From assembly GCA_001792895.1 (NCBI GenBank), contig MARA01000021.1:186001-250000 (forward strand): a stretch of 64,000 nucleotides of DNA, in the 5' to 3' direction. Below are positions 35,097 to 47,300 of the stretch, piece by piece; within the stretch, counting starts at the first letter, position 1; each line of letters starts with the position of its first letter. The DNA is from Lentinus brumalis (Eukaryota; Basidiomycota; Agaricomycetes; Polyporales; Polyporaceae). The position numbers and the translations under genes are program-made. The notes beneath the pieces are model-generated. The model worked only from the letters and a program-made list of their open reading frames with translations. It was not told the origin of the DNA and searched no databases.

Positions 35097-36946
35097 ATGC
35101 CCTCCATTGACGAACGGCCCCGCACCAAGGCTGACACGGTGAGTCGATTGCTCGGGGTTAACGTCCCCCAAGACGCTGAGCTCAGACACATGAAATCTAC
35201 AGGAACTGCGGTCCACACGACTGGGAATGTCCTCTCAGAAGATGGGCACGACGGGGGCACTGCCCTTGGATGTGCTGCCATTGATTCTAGAGCATCTCTC
35301 TGACCGGCGGGAACTGTGTACTTGTGCACAGCTTTCCAAGGCATTCCATCATGCCGCCACCCCGCTCTTGTACCGAACCCTTGACGTCCGAGTCGTAACA
35401 AAAAGGAGACTGCAGGTAAGCCATGCCCGTCCAGCGGTCGCTAAGTTGGAAGGAGATCGCCAGGACTGGTCCCGTAGATGCTGACGAAACTCCATGGCGC
35501 AGACGGCGATAGTGGTTCATCCATCCGTCACAATCCTCAAAAAGCCGGAGTATGCGAAGTACGTCCGACATGTCCGAGAGAGTGGTCAGCTTTCCTTCAG
35601 TCTCCAGTCTGTTCGTGACTCAAGACATCACAGGTGCTGTCGGGCTATACAGACCGGAACTCATCGAGGACTGTCGGAAAGCGCTAAAGCTCTACGTTAA
35701 CCTCGAAGGGTTCACTTGGAGCGACGACACAGCAGAAGGCAACAACGAGCGCGACTTCGTCGCCTACCTCGACATCCTGCATACTCTGCCCGTGCGCGAG
35801 CTCGTGATCCGGACGTTCTACGGGCTCTCGGACGAAGTCTGGGAGATGCTGCAGGACTTCACGGGGCTCAGCAAGGTGTCGATCTGGTGCATGGAGGGCA
35901 AGCCACGCATCCTGCAGGGATGGTCGGAGAAGCTTGGCGCGAGCCTCACGCACCTCGAACTGGGCGTCAGTGCACTTTCTCGCACGCATCCGCATGACTG
36001 TACGTCCTGATCACGCCGCTCTCTCTTGCGCATGCAGCGCTGTTCAGGTGTACCCGCCTCGATCCTCATTTCAGTCCTCTCGCACCTCCCGCACCTCCGT
36101 GCGCTGCGCCTCAAGGGCGCGCCCTCTTCCGCCATCCTGGAGATACTCACGTTCCTCCCGCATCTCGTCGTCCTCGACACGGAATATTTTGGCCACGCGG
36201 CGTTCTCGAGATACGACGACGTTCCGGCGGCGAGCTTGAAGGAACTCACGATACGCACGAGCTCGGTGCATCTCCAGGGCTTTCAGCAGTTATGGACGTG
36301 GATCCGCCGACTCATACCAAGACCAAGTCTGGAGTCCTTCACGCTCAACGCGTTCTCGACACAAGGAGAAGCCCTCGTCCCGCGCGGGTTCATCCTCGAC
36401 ATGGCAAGTATACACAGAGACACCCTCCGCCATTTCACGGCCGACTCGACGCAGATGACGCTGGCAGACATTGAGTGCCTTTGCACCGTCTTCCCATTGC
36501 TCGAGACCTTATCCTGTTCGACCTTGTTCGCTCCAGAAGGGGTGAGCAGCAGATGATTCGGCTACCATGGGCACCATGATTGTTGAGCTGACTTGTGGCC
36601 TCGCAGGCGCACTACGAGGAGGTGGTCGCCAAAGCCAACAACCTCCGCGAAATCAGGATGAATATGAACAACTGGATGCCCTCGAACAAGATGGACTCAG
36701 CGATGTACTCTGAACCGGTGCGAAAGTCGATGCTCCGCGAGGGCTCTGTCCTGCGCCTCGTCGTTCTCGGATACATCGTCTACCAGGTATGTGTGCTTCT
36801 ACACGGGTCCTCACCGAGGTTTGCGCATCATGCTGACGAGCCTGTCTCGCGTGCAGGGAAGGTGGGTGTACAAGAAGGCGGAAGATGGGACAGACCAAGT
36901 CGAGTTCGACATCGCGTGCAATGTCGTGCAGTATATGTGGGAATAA
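35097..36946 (+). CDS. F-box protein with leucine-rich-repeat-like C-terminal region
   Basis: Exons 35097-35138, 35203-35415, 35503-35584, 35634-35965, 36038-36541, 36607-36786 and 36857-36946 give about 480 residues. The F-box is in exon 2: LPLDVLPLILEHLSDRRELC followed by TCAQLSKAFHHAATPLLYRTL. Later exons give irregular leucine-rich repeats, for example SHLPHLRALRLKG, LTFLPHLVVLDTEYF and LPVRELVIRTF. Such proteins usually act as substrate receptors of SCF ubiquitin ligases; large families exist in agaricomycetes (family knowledge). Substrate unknown. Two introns use GTCAGC or GTCAGT donors. The phase and the LELG-RCSGVPASIL join support the chosen boundaries. Confidence 0.85.
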
Positions 36947-37134
36947 TCTCAATGGTGTACTAGTAGCTCTTATGCTCATGGTTGCTTGTGCTGCAGCGGA
37001 AACACAAACGGATTTCAGGAAGAAGCCGCTATTCAAGACGTTACCGGCTAGCAGCTCTCGCCCAATGTGTCGCCTCGTTCCTACCGGTCGTATAATACCA
37101 CGTTATTATATATCATTCAGATTCGCGAGTCCCG

Positions 37135-38888
37135 TTAGTCGGTAGTCTGACACGTCCCGAACAGAGACGCGTCGCCGCCGTTCAACTCGACATTCTGACA
37201 CTCGAAAGATGCAGCACCGTACTTCGAGGGAGGCCTATGTGACGAAGGAGAGGTCAGCGAGAATCGCTTCGCATTTTGCAGAGAGACGGCGTACGTGACA
37301 GTAATCCCGTTGACGTTGACATTGCTGCACCGTCCGTCGGGCGAGCACGACAGGCTCGCCACCACGGCCTTCTCCTTCCCGGACGACGTCCCGGATATGC
37401 TGCCCCAACCGACACACTTCGTCAGCACGCTGCCATCTCACCATGCCCTCAACAACACCAGAAAGAGCGCAGGGAAGGACCACAGGAAACGACTCACTTG
37501 TCAAACCAGATATCTTGGATATACGTGTTGGACGGGTACTTGGCGCAGTCGCTGTCGCTCGTCTCGTAGCACTGGTCGATTATGACTGGATTGTCGACGT
37601 TGGTCTCGACGAAGCCGGTGAAGGTGATGTTCTTGACGATGCCGGAGCCGACGTTCTTACCCGCCCAGGCCTTGATCCGGGCACCATTCTGTGCATTAGA
37701 CATGCGAATATTCCTAGAGGTGCAGTAGGAGAGAACGGACAATCAGATACTCAGAGAGATGGGCCACGACTTGATGGTCGAGAGGGAGCTTACGTGGCAA
37801 GGACGTTTTCTACTATGTCGTACTCCCCGGCGTATTGGCCCAGAGATCCAACGGAGATGCCACTAAGCGAAGGGAGTTCAATGAGTGGCACCAGTGCTAG
37901 CAGATGAACATCTGCGCGGCAGTAACTTACTGAGACCCATTGCAGGATAGGTTAGAGACGAGAATATTTGTTGAGTCTGCGCAATAAGTCAGTAACGAGG
38001 CGCGAAACCCGCCAAGAGACATACTCGGCTTGAAGCTGACACAATCGTCCCCGTTGTTGATGGTAGAGTCTTCTATGACGACGTTGTCGCTGCGGAAGAT
38101 GTCCCATCCGTCCGTGTTCTTTGCTGCGTTCTTCGAAGTCGAGGTGGCCGAGATAGTGATGTTGCGGAACGTGATTTCTTTACCTTCGTTGACCTATAAT
38201 GGACGTGTTGAGGATCAGTAACGGGTGACATGGTAAATAGGGCGTCGACACGCACGAAGTTAATCCACTCAGGGCCGTTGATCATCTTGAGATTCTGCAC
38301 GGTGACGTTGGTAGCTTGAAACAGAGTGAGCAGGATCGGCCGGACAATCGAGTCGTCCTTTGCGCTAGCATGCCAGGTTTGAGTCGATCGCTACGCGCCA
38401 GGTAAGGTACATTGAGACTTACAACTCGTCATACCATGCCTGGCCTGAGCCGTCAAGCGTACCGCCTCCGTCGAGCAGAAGATTCTCGCCGCCCAGGAGC
38501 CAGAAAGCGGTCTGGTCTTGGAAATCGAAGGTGAAAGCGTTGTCCGTCCAGTAGTCGAGGTCCGGGTCGAACTTGATGACACCTTGAAGGTCCTATCGAG
38601 GTGTGTCAGCATTATCAGACGGTGTCAGCACCAGTCTCGACTTACAATGTGTTTGTCCTTGAGACCTGTCATGTTCAACTTCGACCGGATGGACAGCGTC
38701 GTCCCGGTGGGTACGGTTACGGTCGCGCAAGAGGAATCAGCAGCGGAGGCGAGCAGCGCAGGAGCGTCATCCGAGCCGCTGGCTGTTAGAGTGCATATCC
38801 CCGACGCCCTCTTGTCCAGAGCCGGAGAACCCAGTGCCGTGTGGACTGTCGCCGCAAGAGCGCACGCGCAAATGAGAGCAGATCGCAT
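37135..38888 (-). CDS. Glycoside hydrolase family 28 (exo-polygalacturonase-like), secreted
   Basis: Nine exons: 38646-38888, 38423-38592, 38256-38364, 38025-38193, 37931-37976, 37794-37862, 37498-37713, 37295-37399 and 37135-37234, about 408 residues. A signal peptide ([20 protein letters not shown]) is followed by LDKR, a possible dibasic processing site. All four GH28 catalytic blocks are present: NTDGWD (Asp near 202), NNGDDCVSF (Asp pair near 223-224), CNGSHGISVGS (His near 246) and ARIKAW (near 280). GH28 hydrolyses pectin galacturonan by inversion (family knowledge). [12 protein letters not shown] near the C-terminus fits exo-acting members. The catalytic His codon is split by an intron (CA|T). 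Several Asn-x-Ser/Thr sites suit secretion. Confidence 0.92.
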
Positions 38889-38925
38889 TGTGAAGTGCGT
38901 GCTGAAAGACCTGTCTCGCGAGACA

Positions 38926-38936
38926 TATTTATATAT
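38926..38936 (-). promoter_or_regulatory. TATA box of the GH28 gene
   Basis: Reads ATATATAAATA on the minus strand, about 40 nt upstream of the GH28 start codon, the only strong TATA-like element in this intergenic stretch. Confidence 0.6.
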
Positions 38937-38939
38937 CGC

Positions 38940-39700
38940 AGGTCCAACAGGCCGTCATGGAAGACCGAGCCGCACGCATGGTGAGTATGGTTCTTGTAAA
39001 TGGCGGGCCGCCGGAGCGGCTGAAGGAAGGTTGATGAACCTCAAAGTACCGAGGTTCTAGAGCATCTTGAGTAGCCATTGGAGTACCAGCATACGGTGAA
39101 ACTGGTTCGGTCCCGCGTCGCGCCCCATGACCTCGCCATGACCTAGTAAAGCACGCAGCTATGGGTCAGGTGGAGGCCTGGTTTGTCGGGACAGTGTGGA
39201 GAGACGGGTTCGAAGATAGTTTCCTGAGACGTGTGGTCGCTCCGCTGAGTCCCTGCATGAGCGTACGGGGCATGAAGGGGTTAGATGAGTGGGTGCCAGT
39301 CTCCAAATTTGCCTGTCTCCTTCAAATCCAGTGTCACGGTGTCCGGGGAGCGCTGTGGGTGTCGAGTTCCATTCGAGCTGGCCTTGCTGAAGAAATTGAC
39401 TTGCTCGGAAAGAACACCGAATGGTGTCGATGACTGGCGGAGCTGATGGTGGTTAGCAACCAAGGCGGAAACCAGAGGGCTTATCTGGTCGGGCCGAGAG
39501 CCGATGCTTCAGCGCCTGACTGCTGAGCGTTTGCAAACTGCGCTCCTCCTCCCCCTCCTCGTCCCGGAGCAGTGTCAACCCACCGGGGCCTCGCCTTGTC
39601 GACCTTTCTCCTTCAGAATCACTCTGCTGGACTTGGGTTTACATCTGTCTCGAAGATTCGGCTTTGTTCGACGCTGGACGCTTGCAAATTACCAAAGGTT
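38940..39700. other. Divergent intergenic region between GH28 and the two-TM gene
   Basis: No supported gene. Presumably holds the GH28 upstream promoter and, from about 39500, the pyrimidine-rich leader of the plus-strand gene (CTCCTCCTCCCCCTCCTCG near 39543). Confidence 0.4.
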
Positions 39701-39707
39701 CGACAAC

Positions 39708-40481
39708 ATGAGCACCGCCGCCGCTGCGACACGGACTGGCTTGTTCAAACGACTTCGCTTCCATATCGGACCGCGTACCCTGCGATCTCAAGGGGTCAGT
39801 GTCGAGAACGTGCAGCCGGTATACAACTGCAGCAAGCTCCCATGGTGGTCACGGTGGACATACTTCCTGGTCGCAGCCGACCTGGTCATGACGTACGTCC
39901 CCTCCTGCTCTTTTGCTATCGGTCCTCACAGGATCTATAGAGCTGGCGCTTGTGAACTGACCTGGAACCATTGGACAACCTTGGAGGAGCCGGCCAAAGA
40001 TGCGCAACCGTCAGAGACACCAGCAGACGGCTCTGGGCCGGTGGCGAGACTTGTCCCTCGTCCATGGTGGCAGCGCGGCATATTCGTAGCGACGAACCTC
40101 GTCGCAGGAATTGGCATCGCTGCCGTTCTCTTGGGTGCGCGCTCACGCATGGTCCGTCGTATGTACATCATACCGAACCCCGGGTCCCATCCCGGAGACC
40201 GCCTCCTCGTGATCCAGTCCCCGCTGCATCCGCACAATCACGGAGCAGTCTACCCCCTACATCGGACACGTCTAGTCAACAGCCCAGACCCGTCAGAAAC
40301 GATGATCGGCCTCAAGGACGATCGAGGACACTATTCTGTCATTTTGAACGGCGCGGAGGTGGGCGGGCAGAAGATGGAGTCGGTGTGGGACGCGCGGAAG
40401 GCGTTGTTCACGGTCTGGTATGGGGAGAAAAAGGGTGCGCAGCTGTTGATGAACAGTGCGAGGGTGAAGGAGGATGCTTGA
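39708..40481 (+). CDS. Conserved two-TM membrane protein, possibly mitochondrial
   Basis: Exons 39708-39892 and 39932-40481 join in phase (AC|G) to give 244 residues. The N-terminus is basic and Ser/Ala rich (ATRTGLFKRLRFHIGPRTLR), compatible with a mitochondrial presequence. Two hydrophobic spans follow: WTYFLVAADLVMT, and GIFVATNLVAGIGIAAVLLG, which is directly followed by ARSRMVRRMYIIPNP. The C-terminal domain is soluble. The arrangement of two spans then a basic Arg/Met segment recalls the TMEM70/186/223 group, but I do not see enough to assign it. In-frame sequence upstream of this ATG is open to 39504, so a longer start is possible. Confidence 0.7.
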   Translation: MSTAAAATRTGLFKRLRFHIGPRTLRSQGVSVENVQPVYNCSKLPWWSRWTYFLVAADLVMTYVPSCSFAIGPHRIYRAGACELTWNHWTTLEEPAKDAQPSETPADGSGPVARLVPRPWWQRGIFVATNLVAGIGIAAVLLGARSRMVRRMYIIPNPGSHPGDRLLVIQSPLHPHNHGAVYPLHRTRLVNSPDPSETMIGLKDDRGHYSVILNGAEVGGQKMESVWDARKALFTVWYGEKKGAQLLMNSARVKEDA

Positions 40482-42180
40482 ATAAAATGTGCGTGTCCAT
40501 TCTGCCGCGGCATGATGCCACCTGACACTCAATGAAGAGTCCTCCCGCGTCGGATGTCCCCTTAGTGGAAGTTTCCGATACAATCGATTTGACTGCCCTC
40601 ATGGACGTATGATGACCGACTGCGCGAAGGCCAGAAGTTGGCAAATGATATGGGATCTGGTGTTCGTACGGCGCAGCGACTGGCTGGTTCAACGAGGTGC
40701 TGCGCAACCTATGTGCATCTACAGCCGAACCTCCGCAACTTCTCTCCCATAATCCGCAGCTATGATATGCGCAGTTGCCTCATTGCATGTGAACTGCGGC
40801 TTGCCTTCTGCGTAACTGACGGGTGAGTACTCCCTCCACAGAACATATGTCCCGTGCTTACGAATCGTGGCTCAACGTGTGCGCACACGCTGCAGGATGA
40901 TAACATCGTAACGGAGGCGCTACGCTTCGGCGGTTGGATCATCTTGGTGGCAGCCCGATCGAGACCGAGCAGACGCGTGCACTCGGTACTCCTCCTGAGG
41001 GCGCTCAAGTCCCAAAGACCCGGGCGGACCACGAACACGACTATAACGAGCCGATACATATGAGCTGCCAGGCTGGTCTCAGGAAAGCTTGCTTCGCAAA
41101 GAAGCACAAGTGAGTCGCTCGTTACCCACCACTGGCGACTCGTTGATACTGAGTCGAGACCCGCAGGAAGAAGCTCATTGAGCGACGAATGGGCTCGAGT
41201 GGATGTTCTTCTCGTTCATACCTGGCCCTGGTGGCGCTGGAAACACATTTGAATGTTCAGACCAAATGGGTGCGTCGTCGCCCGAGTGGAGGGCTGTGAT
41301 CAGTGGGGTCCTGAGGGACATGGTACGTATTCCATATGCATTACAAGGACTCGCCTCATTACTTCTATCTGTAGATCGACAGCGTAGTCGTGGTCGGACT
41401 GCCCATCGAGCCGTTGGCACAAGATCTGGGCTTTATGGTGGAACCGTACTATGTCGATATTAGACGGCCTCAGAAACCATCCCTGCGCCATTCCCGATGT
41501 CGAGGAAGCTGCTCATCACAGACGGCTGCTAGATCATACGCAGAACGGACCGTGACACGTCGTCAACGTCCTCGATTGTACCATCCACAACGCAGGCAGG
41601 TCATCTTCCTTCCGTTACTTGCACACCGAGTTCACAAGCGACGCGCGTTTCTTCGTCAGTATTCGTCGCATTGTGTTCATCCTGAGTCCCCATCGTGTAC
41701 TTCTATTGGTTTGCTGTATCGCTTTGCAGACACGTTTACGAAGCTGCTGGCGTATGCTGCGGGCAAGCACGCTGTTTACCTCATCTTTGACCTGACCCGC
41801 ATGTTCACATACGACCGACTGCTTAACGCCACGGATTGCTACAGTGCATATCAAGTCCTTGACAATCACCTCGGCCGCAGCGGCCAACTCCTGATAAACA
41901 TTCGGACACCCCGGCCATTTATTGGCGGAAAGGCTGGTAGAAAAGTTAGGACAAGAAGGCTGGCTTAAGCCGCAAATTGATCTCGCCTCGGGGTTCTCCA
42001 CGTGAGTACGCGCGATTGCGATTCACGCTGGTCGCAGGCGGTTGACTGACATCAATTCCGCGACTGCGGACCTATGTACCCGCAGCATATTCGTCCAGAC
42101 CGTGGGTACCTCGCGCTCATCTATCACACGAACTTGTTTGGGTTGGACACAGCGCCCATTCCCATGATATAGAGCTGAGG
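40482..42180 (+). other. Unresolved multi-exon gene or gene relic
   Basis: Several pieces look like exons but I cannot join them with confidence. 41374-41460 (after a TCTGTAG acceptor) reads IDSVVVVGLPIEPLAQDLGF. Near 41620-41680 one frame reads YLHTEFTSDARFFVSIRR. 41730-41900 reads KHAVYLIFDLTRMFTYDRLL. 41915-42000 reads FGHPGHLLAERLVEKLGQEG, ending at a GTGAGT donor. 42082-42170 follows an acceptor and ends in a stop in two of its frames. Different frames are needed from piece to piece, so either there are many introns or the gene has decayed. No family recognised. Confidence 0.35.
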
Positions 42181-42234
42181 GACCTTGAGGAGACATTCCT
42201 TGCAGTCCATCGATCACTCCCGAGAACGCACACC

Positions 42235-43870
42235 ATGAGACCCGCCCGACGAGACCCCGACGCGAAGGACCAGGACACGGGGACTCTCCTCGAGCCCCTG
42301 CAGCCGGGTCCCTCAGGTCAATACCATGCCGTCTATCAGCCCCCGATCGACTTTCTATTTGAGGACCGCCCCAGAATCCCTCGCAGGCGTCGATTCTGGC
42401 CCTTTTTCGCCTGCGCTTTCCTCCTTTTTTCTGCACTGTATCTGCTCCTACCCAGCGTGTTGTCACACAAGGCGGTGCCCGCTAGACCGACTGTGAGTGA
42501 CTAAGCACGAGTCCAGCGTGTTGAATCTGACTGGAGGGATGTCTAGCTGGGACGCGACACTTGGTACCGCTATAAATCTGCGCACTGCTTGGACCATGCG
42601 AACTGGACAGCGGTCGATGGTGATCCCCGCGACAAGTACCCCTACCACGCCCAGACGTCGTTTACCCTTCCCGTCTCAGCAAAGGAGTTGTCGTTCGTCG
42701 CGGATGGCTCATTCCAGTACGGCGATTTCGAGCTTTCTCAGACCGACGCTTTCTCCGATAAGGTCGCCGTCGAGATCCAAGTCTCCTTCCAAGATACGCA
42801 GACCTTCGACCGCTCGAGGGTTTGTCGCTACAACCCGGAGAAAGACGCTTGGGGTATCGGAATCTTTGTGAGTTGCATGTATAGTACGACAGCATCTCAG
42901 AGCCCTCATGTATCGTGCCAGACGCCATCTACGTGGAGCCCGTATAACGAGCGCAGCATGAGCTTCCGCGTCCACGTTCACCTTCCTGCCGCCCATGCCG
43001 CAGGGCCGCTCAAGCTGCAGGAGCTAGGCACTAACCTGCTCCTGTTCTCTCATCACATCCACGACCTTGGCGAGTCTGCCTACTTCGAGCGCGTCAGGCT
43101 GCGGACTAGCGACCGGCCGCTGCTGGCAGACGTGCGTTCCCTGCTCACCTCGCCCCTCTCGCACCTTCGCTGACTTGTCACGCAGTCTTTGACGGGCAAC
43201 AATCTCTACATCGAGTCTGCGAATGGCGCGATCACCGGCACGTTCAACGCTTCCAGCATGATCAGGCTAGGAACCTCGAATGCGCCGATCAAGGTCGCCA
43301 CAGGCCTTGTCAGCTCTGACACGAATATGCCGTCCATGATGCACGTAGAAACCTCCAACGGGTGCGTTTCCAACGTTCACCTGTCTCAATTCGTTACTAA
43401 GTACTCACTGCGCTGCAACTGTTCTTCCCTGGGATGGCAGACGAGTCGAGAACGACGTCACGCTCAAGTCGAACACGTCCGACGCGTCAAGGGGAACCTT
43501 TTACATCACGACTCGCACGGAGAACGCGCCCCTCTATCTCACGTTCGTCGACGCCCCCGTCAACTCCTCCCTGACCGTCAACGTACACACCTCAAACTCG
43601 CCCGGGCACGTCACGCTCCACCCGACCTACGAAGGGACGTACGACGCTTCTTCGACACTGATCTTCCGCCCGGAGGTGCGATGGACCGCTGTCGAGGATC
43701 CCTCCGGTCGCGGCGCTCGGCGTATCGTACGCCTCGACGAGAACGCCAGGACGGGTCCGCGTGTCAGCGGTGGGGTGTCCTGGACCCACGGCGGCGAGAG
43801 CAAGGGTAGGGTTACCACCGAGACGTCCAACTCGCCGTTCCGCTTGGATCTCTGTCCCCTTTCGGGGTGA
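42235..43870 (+). CDS. Type II membrane protein with beta-rich ectodomain (agaricomycete unknown)
   Basis: Exons 42235-42492, 42547-42867, 42922-43131, 43186-43361 and 43441-43870 give about 464 residues. An N-terminal cytosolic segment (residues 1-58, Pro rich, ending RRRR) precedes one membrane span (FWPFFACAFLLFSALYLLLP). The remainder is predicted to be outside: alternating short strands such as SLTGNNLYIESANGAITGTF, RVENDVTLKSN and GTFYITTRTENAPLYLTF, resembling DUF4097/DUF7330-type adhesin-like repeats that occur in many agaricomycete proteins. That assignment is by pattern only. All exon joins keep phase. The end is uncertain: the last exon could splice once more near 43869 instead of stopping. 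Confidence 0.7.
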
Positions 43871-44351
43871 ATTTTCCTCCCCGTACCTGCCTTTGTATGT
43901 GCTTCCGCTTCTAACTTGCAGGTATCGAGTATTGAACCCACCACGATGTCGTGTCGTCGTCGGCCTTCTGCGGGCCGTATAAGTACGTGCGATGTGCTTC
44001 ATTGCTTCATCGACTCTCAGTCATATCGGTTTATCCGCCTGAGGGTGCTTGTGTACTGATTTTACGGCCGCGTAAATGGCGTGCATGTCTGACCGCAGTC
44101 CTCGGAACTGGTTGAGGCTACTTGCCTTCGTGCTCGATGATCGCAAGTCGGACTCTTTCTAAATTGTCACGGGCAGTAAGGCTGTATGTCATGTAAATCT
44201 AATATCCATCTCTTGACTATGACTTCCGCCAGATAATGGCCGGGGCGTCGTGCGCATTACTTATACCTGGCTCGCTGTAGGTTTGTTCGTTGGGGGTGCT
44301 CTGATGGGAACCGATGTGAGGGACGTTGGCGACACAGTCTTGTAGGACGAA
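43871..44351. other. Intergenic, left flank of the copia element
   Basis: No gene supported. Probably the 3' UTR of the membrane-protein gene and its flank up to the insertion site. Confidence 0.5.
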
Positions 44352-44356
44352 TTCTT
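44352..44356. repeat. Copia target-site duplication, left
   Basis: TTCTT, matching 49840-49844. Confidence 0.85.
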
Positions 44357-47300
44357 TGTTGAAAGTGGACTAATAGTATTATAAGTACACCGTACATAGT
44401 AACTACTTACTTCTTACTTACTTCTTACTTACTTGTCTATTCCGAGTTTACTCTTACGTAATCCCCCTCGGACTTACCTTACGAGATTTTCTGTCTCTCT
44501 CCCTCAGCTGTTCACCACTACGTGCACAGACTGAGGTGAGAGGTTTCCTCTATTGTTCCAGACGACTTAGGCTAACGTACATACAGTTTATTCCTGCGTC
44601 GTCTAGGTAATATATTACAGCTGTTCACCACTACGTGCACAGACTGAGTTTATTCCTGCGTCGTCTAGACTGCTGCCCAAATTGCGACAGGTTATGAGCC
44701 CTGCCCGGACGCTCTAACCGACCAGAAAAACCTCAGTCTTTCAGTTCCCCAACCACACGCGTCAACGCCACATCAATATGACCGTAGGCGACAAGGAAGC
44801 CTCGACATCAGCCGCCGGCTCGCTACCGAGCGCGCAGCCCAGCGCAACCACGCGCCCGGGACAGTCGAGCCGTCTCCACGACATCGCGTTCCTCAAGAAC
44901 GACGGATCGAACTTCACCACGTGGAAGTTCCGAATCTCCCGCATCCTCATTCAACGAGGCTTGTGGGAGGTGGTCATGGGAACAGAGCCGAAGCCCAGCT
45001 CCGCGGACTCGACCGCCCAAGCCGAATGGCTGGCCCGCGACACCGATGCGGTCACTCAAATCACGCTTACGCTCGAGGACGAACCGCTAGCCGGCGTGAT
45101 GCATCTCGCGTCGTCGAAGGAGATCTGGGAGAAGTTGGTGGCGATGTACGAGGGTGCGGGGAAACAGACCATAGCGTCATTGATCGGTGAGCTCTTCCGA
45201 GGCACGCTCTCCGACGATTCCCCGCTCCGTCCGCAACTGGACGCAATGCTACACAAGAAGCATCTCCTCTCCTCACTGGGACAGAGCCTCGACGACTCGC
45301 TTATAGCGATCGCGATGGTCATCTCCCTCCCGCCGTCGTACTCGACTCTCCGCACCATCCTCATGTTGTCCGACACGACTCTGACCACCGACAAGGTTAT
45401 TGGGTCCGTGATCGAACACGAGAAGATGCTCGCGAACGAGACGAAGCACTCCGCGCTCTTCACGCGCACCGCACCCAAGGGCGCGCCCAAGTCCGACTTC
45501 AAGTCGAAGAAGGACAAGCCCAAGTGCGCGCATTGCAAGAAGCTCGGCCACAAGCGCGACGAGTGCCGCAAGCTCAAGGCGGAGCTCGAGGCGAAGCAGA
45601 AGTCGGACACGAACAAGTCAGGCGACCTCAGCGCGAAGGTCGCGACGATCCGCACTCCAGAGCCGGACGTGCTCCGCTGTTTCGTGGCGGACGCACTCGA
45701 AGCCAACCAAGACCGACTCACGTCTCGCTGGATCGTCGACTCCGGCGCGTCGTCACACATGTCCTCACAGCGCGCGCGTTTCCTCTCCTATCGCGAGCTC
45801 AAGGAACCAGTTCGCGTCTGGCTCGGCGACGATCGCTACATCTTCGCAGTCGGCGTCGGGTCCATGCAGCTCGACTTGGACGACAGCCCGGCTCCAGTCC
45901 TCGCCACTCGCGTCTTCCACGTCCCGGAACTACACGGCAACCTGCTCTCGGTCTCGCGCCTCGCGTCCAGCGGACTGAGCGTCCGCTTCGTCAAGGACAG
46001 CTGCCGCATCGTGGACGACAAGACTGACGACATCGTCGGCACGGCATCACTCAAGGACGGCCTGTACGTTCTCAACGGCACGGCAGGAGCTCCCGAGCAC
46101 GCGCATGTCGCGTCCCTCGTTCCCGAGTCTGTCACCAGCACCTGCGACCCCGGTCCAACGCCCGAGCGACTCACCGCGTTCGTGGCAAACCACTCCAAGG
46201 CGTCCGTCGACACCTGGCACAACCGTCTCGCTCATCTGAGCGTGGACACGGTCCTCCGCATGGTACGCAGCGGGATGGTCGAGGGCATGTCCATCATCGG
46301 CGCGTCCAAGCCTCCCAAGAAGCCATGCGCGACCTGCCTCGCCGGGAAGCAGACTCAGGACCCCATCCCGAAGGAGACGAGTTCGTCCGCCCCTCGTCCG
46401 AACTACCGCATCAGCTCGGACCTCATGGAGGGCGACACTCGCACTCCGTTCGGCGAGCGATATCTCGACACCTACGTCGACCAACACTCGCGGCACATCA
46501 CCGGGTACCTCCTCAAGGCGAAGTCAGACCAGCCTGCGAAGCTCGATGCGCATCTCAATCGCGTCGAGGTTCTCGTCGGCGAGCCAGTCGTCTACCTCCG
46601 TTCCGACGGAGGCGGCGAGTACGACAACGAGGCGGTCAAGGCCATCTGCGCCGAGCGCGGGATTCACCACGAAATGACGAACCCCGACACGCCGCAGGAG
46701 AACGGCATCGCCGAACGGGCCAACCGGACGATTCAGGAGATGGCGCTGTGCATGCTCGAATCCTCGGGCTTGCCGAAGACCTACTGGGGCGAGGCGTCCA
46801 AGTACGCCATTCACATCCTCAACCGCACGCCGACTCGGGCACTCGAGGGAGACATCACACCCCACGAGGCGTACACGGGAGTCAAGCCTTCCGTTGCGCA
46901 CATCCGCCCCTTCGGTTGCAAGGCCTACGTCCACGTACCCGAGAAGAAACGCAGCAAATTCGATGCCAAGTCGCTCGAATGCGTTCTCCTCGGATACTGC
47001 GACCACAAGCGTGCGTACCGCCTTCTCCATCGCCCCACTGGCAGGATCATCGAGTCCCGCGACGTCGTCTTCGACGAGGGTGACCCCAACGGTGTGCCGA
47101 CTCGGATCGTCGTCAACACCGAGCCAGCGTTCGACCCACCGCCGGCGACTCGACGTCGACCACTCCCCAGTACATCGAGGTCGAACTCCCGGACGTTTCG
47201 GCGCCGCGCCGTAACCGCGTGACTGTGGAAGAGGTCCCGGACGTCGACGCACCTCGACGCCCCCTGTCCCCAGCGCAGAACGTCCCAGACGTTCCTGCAC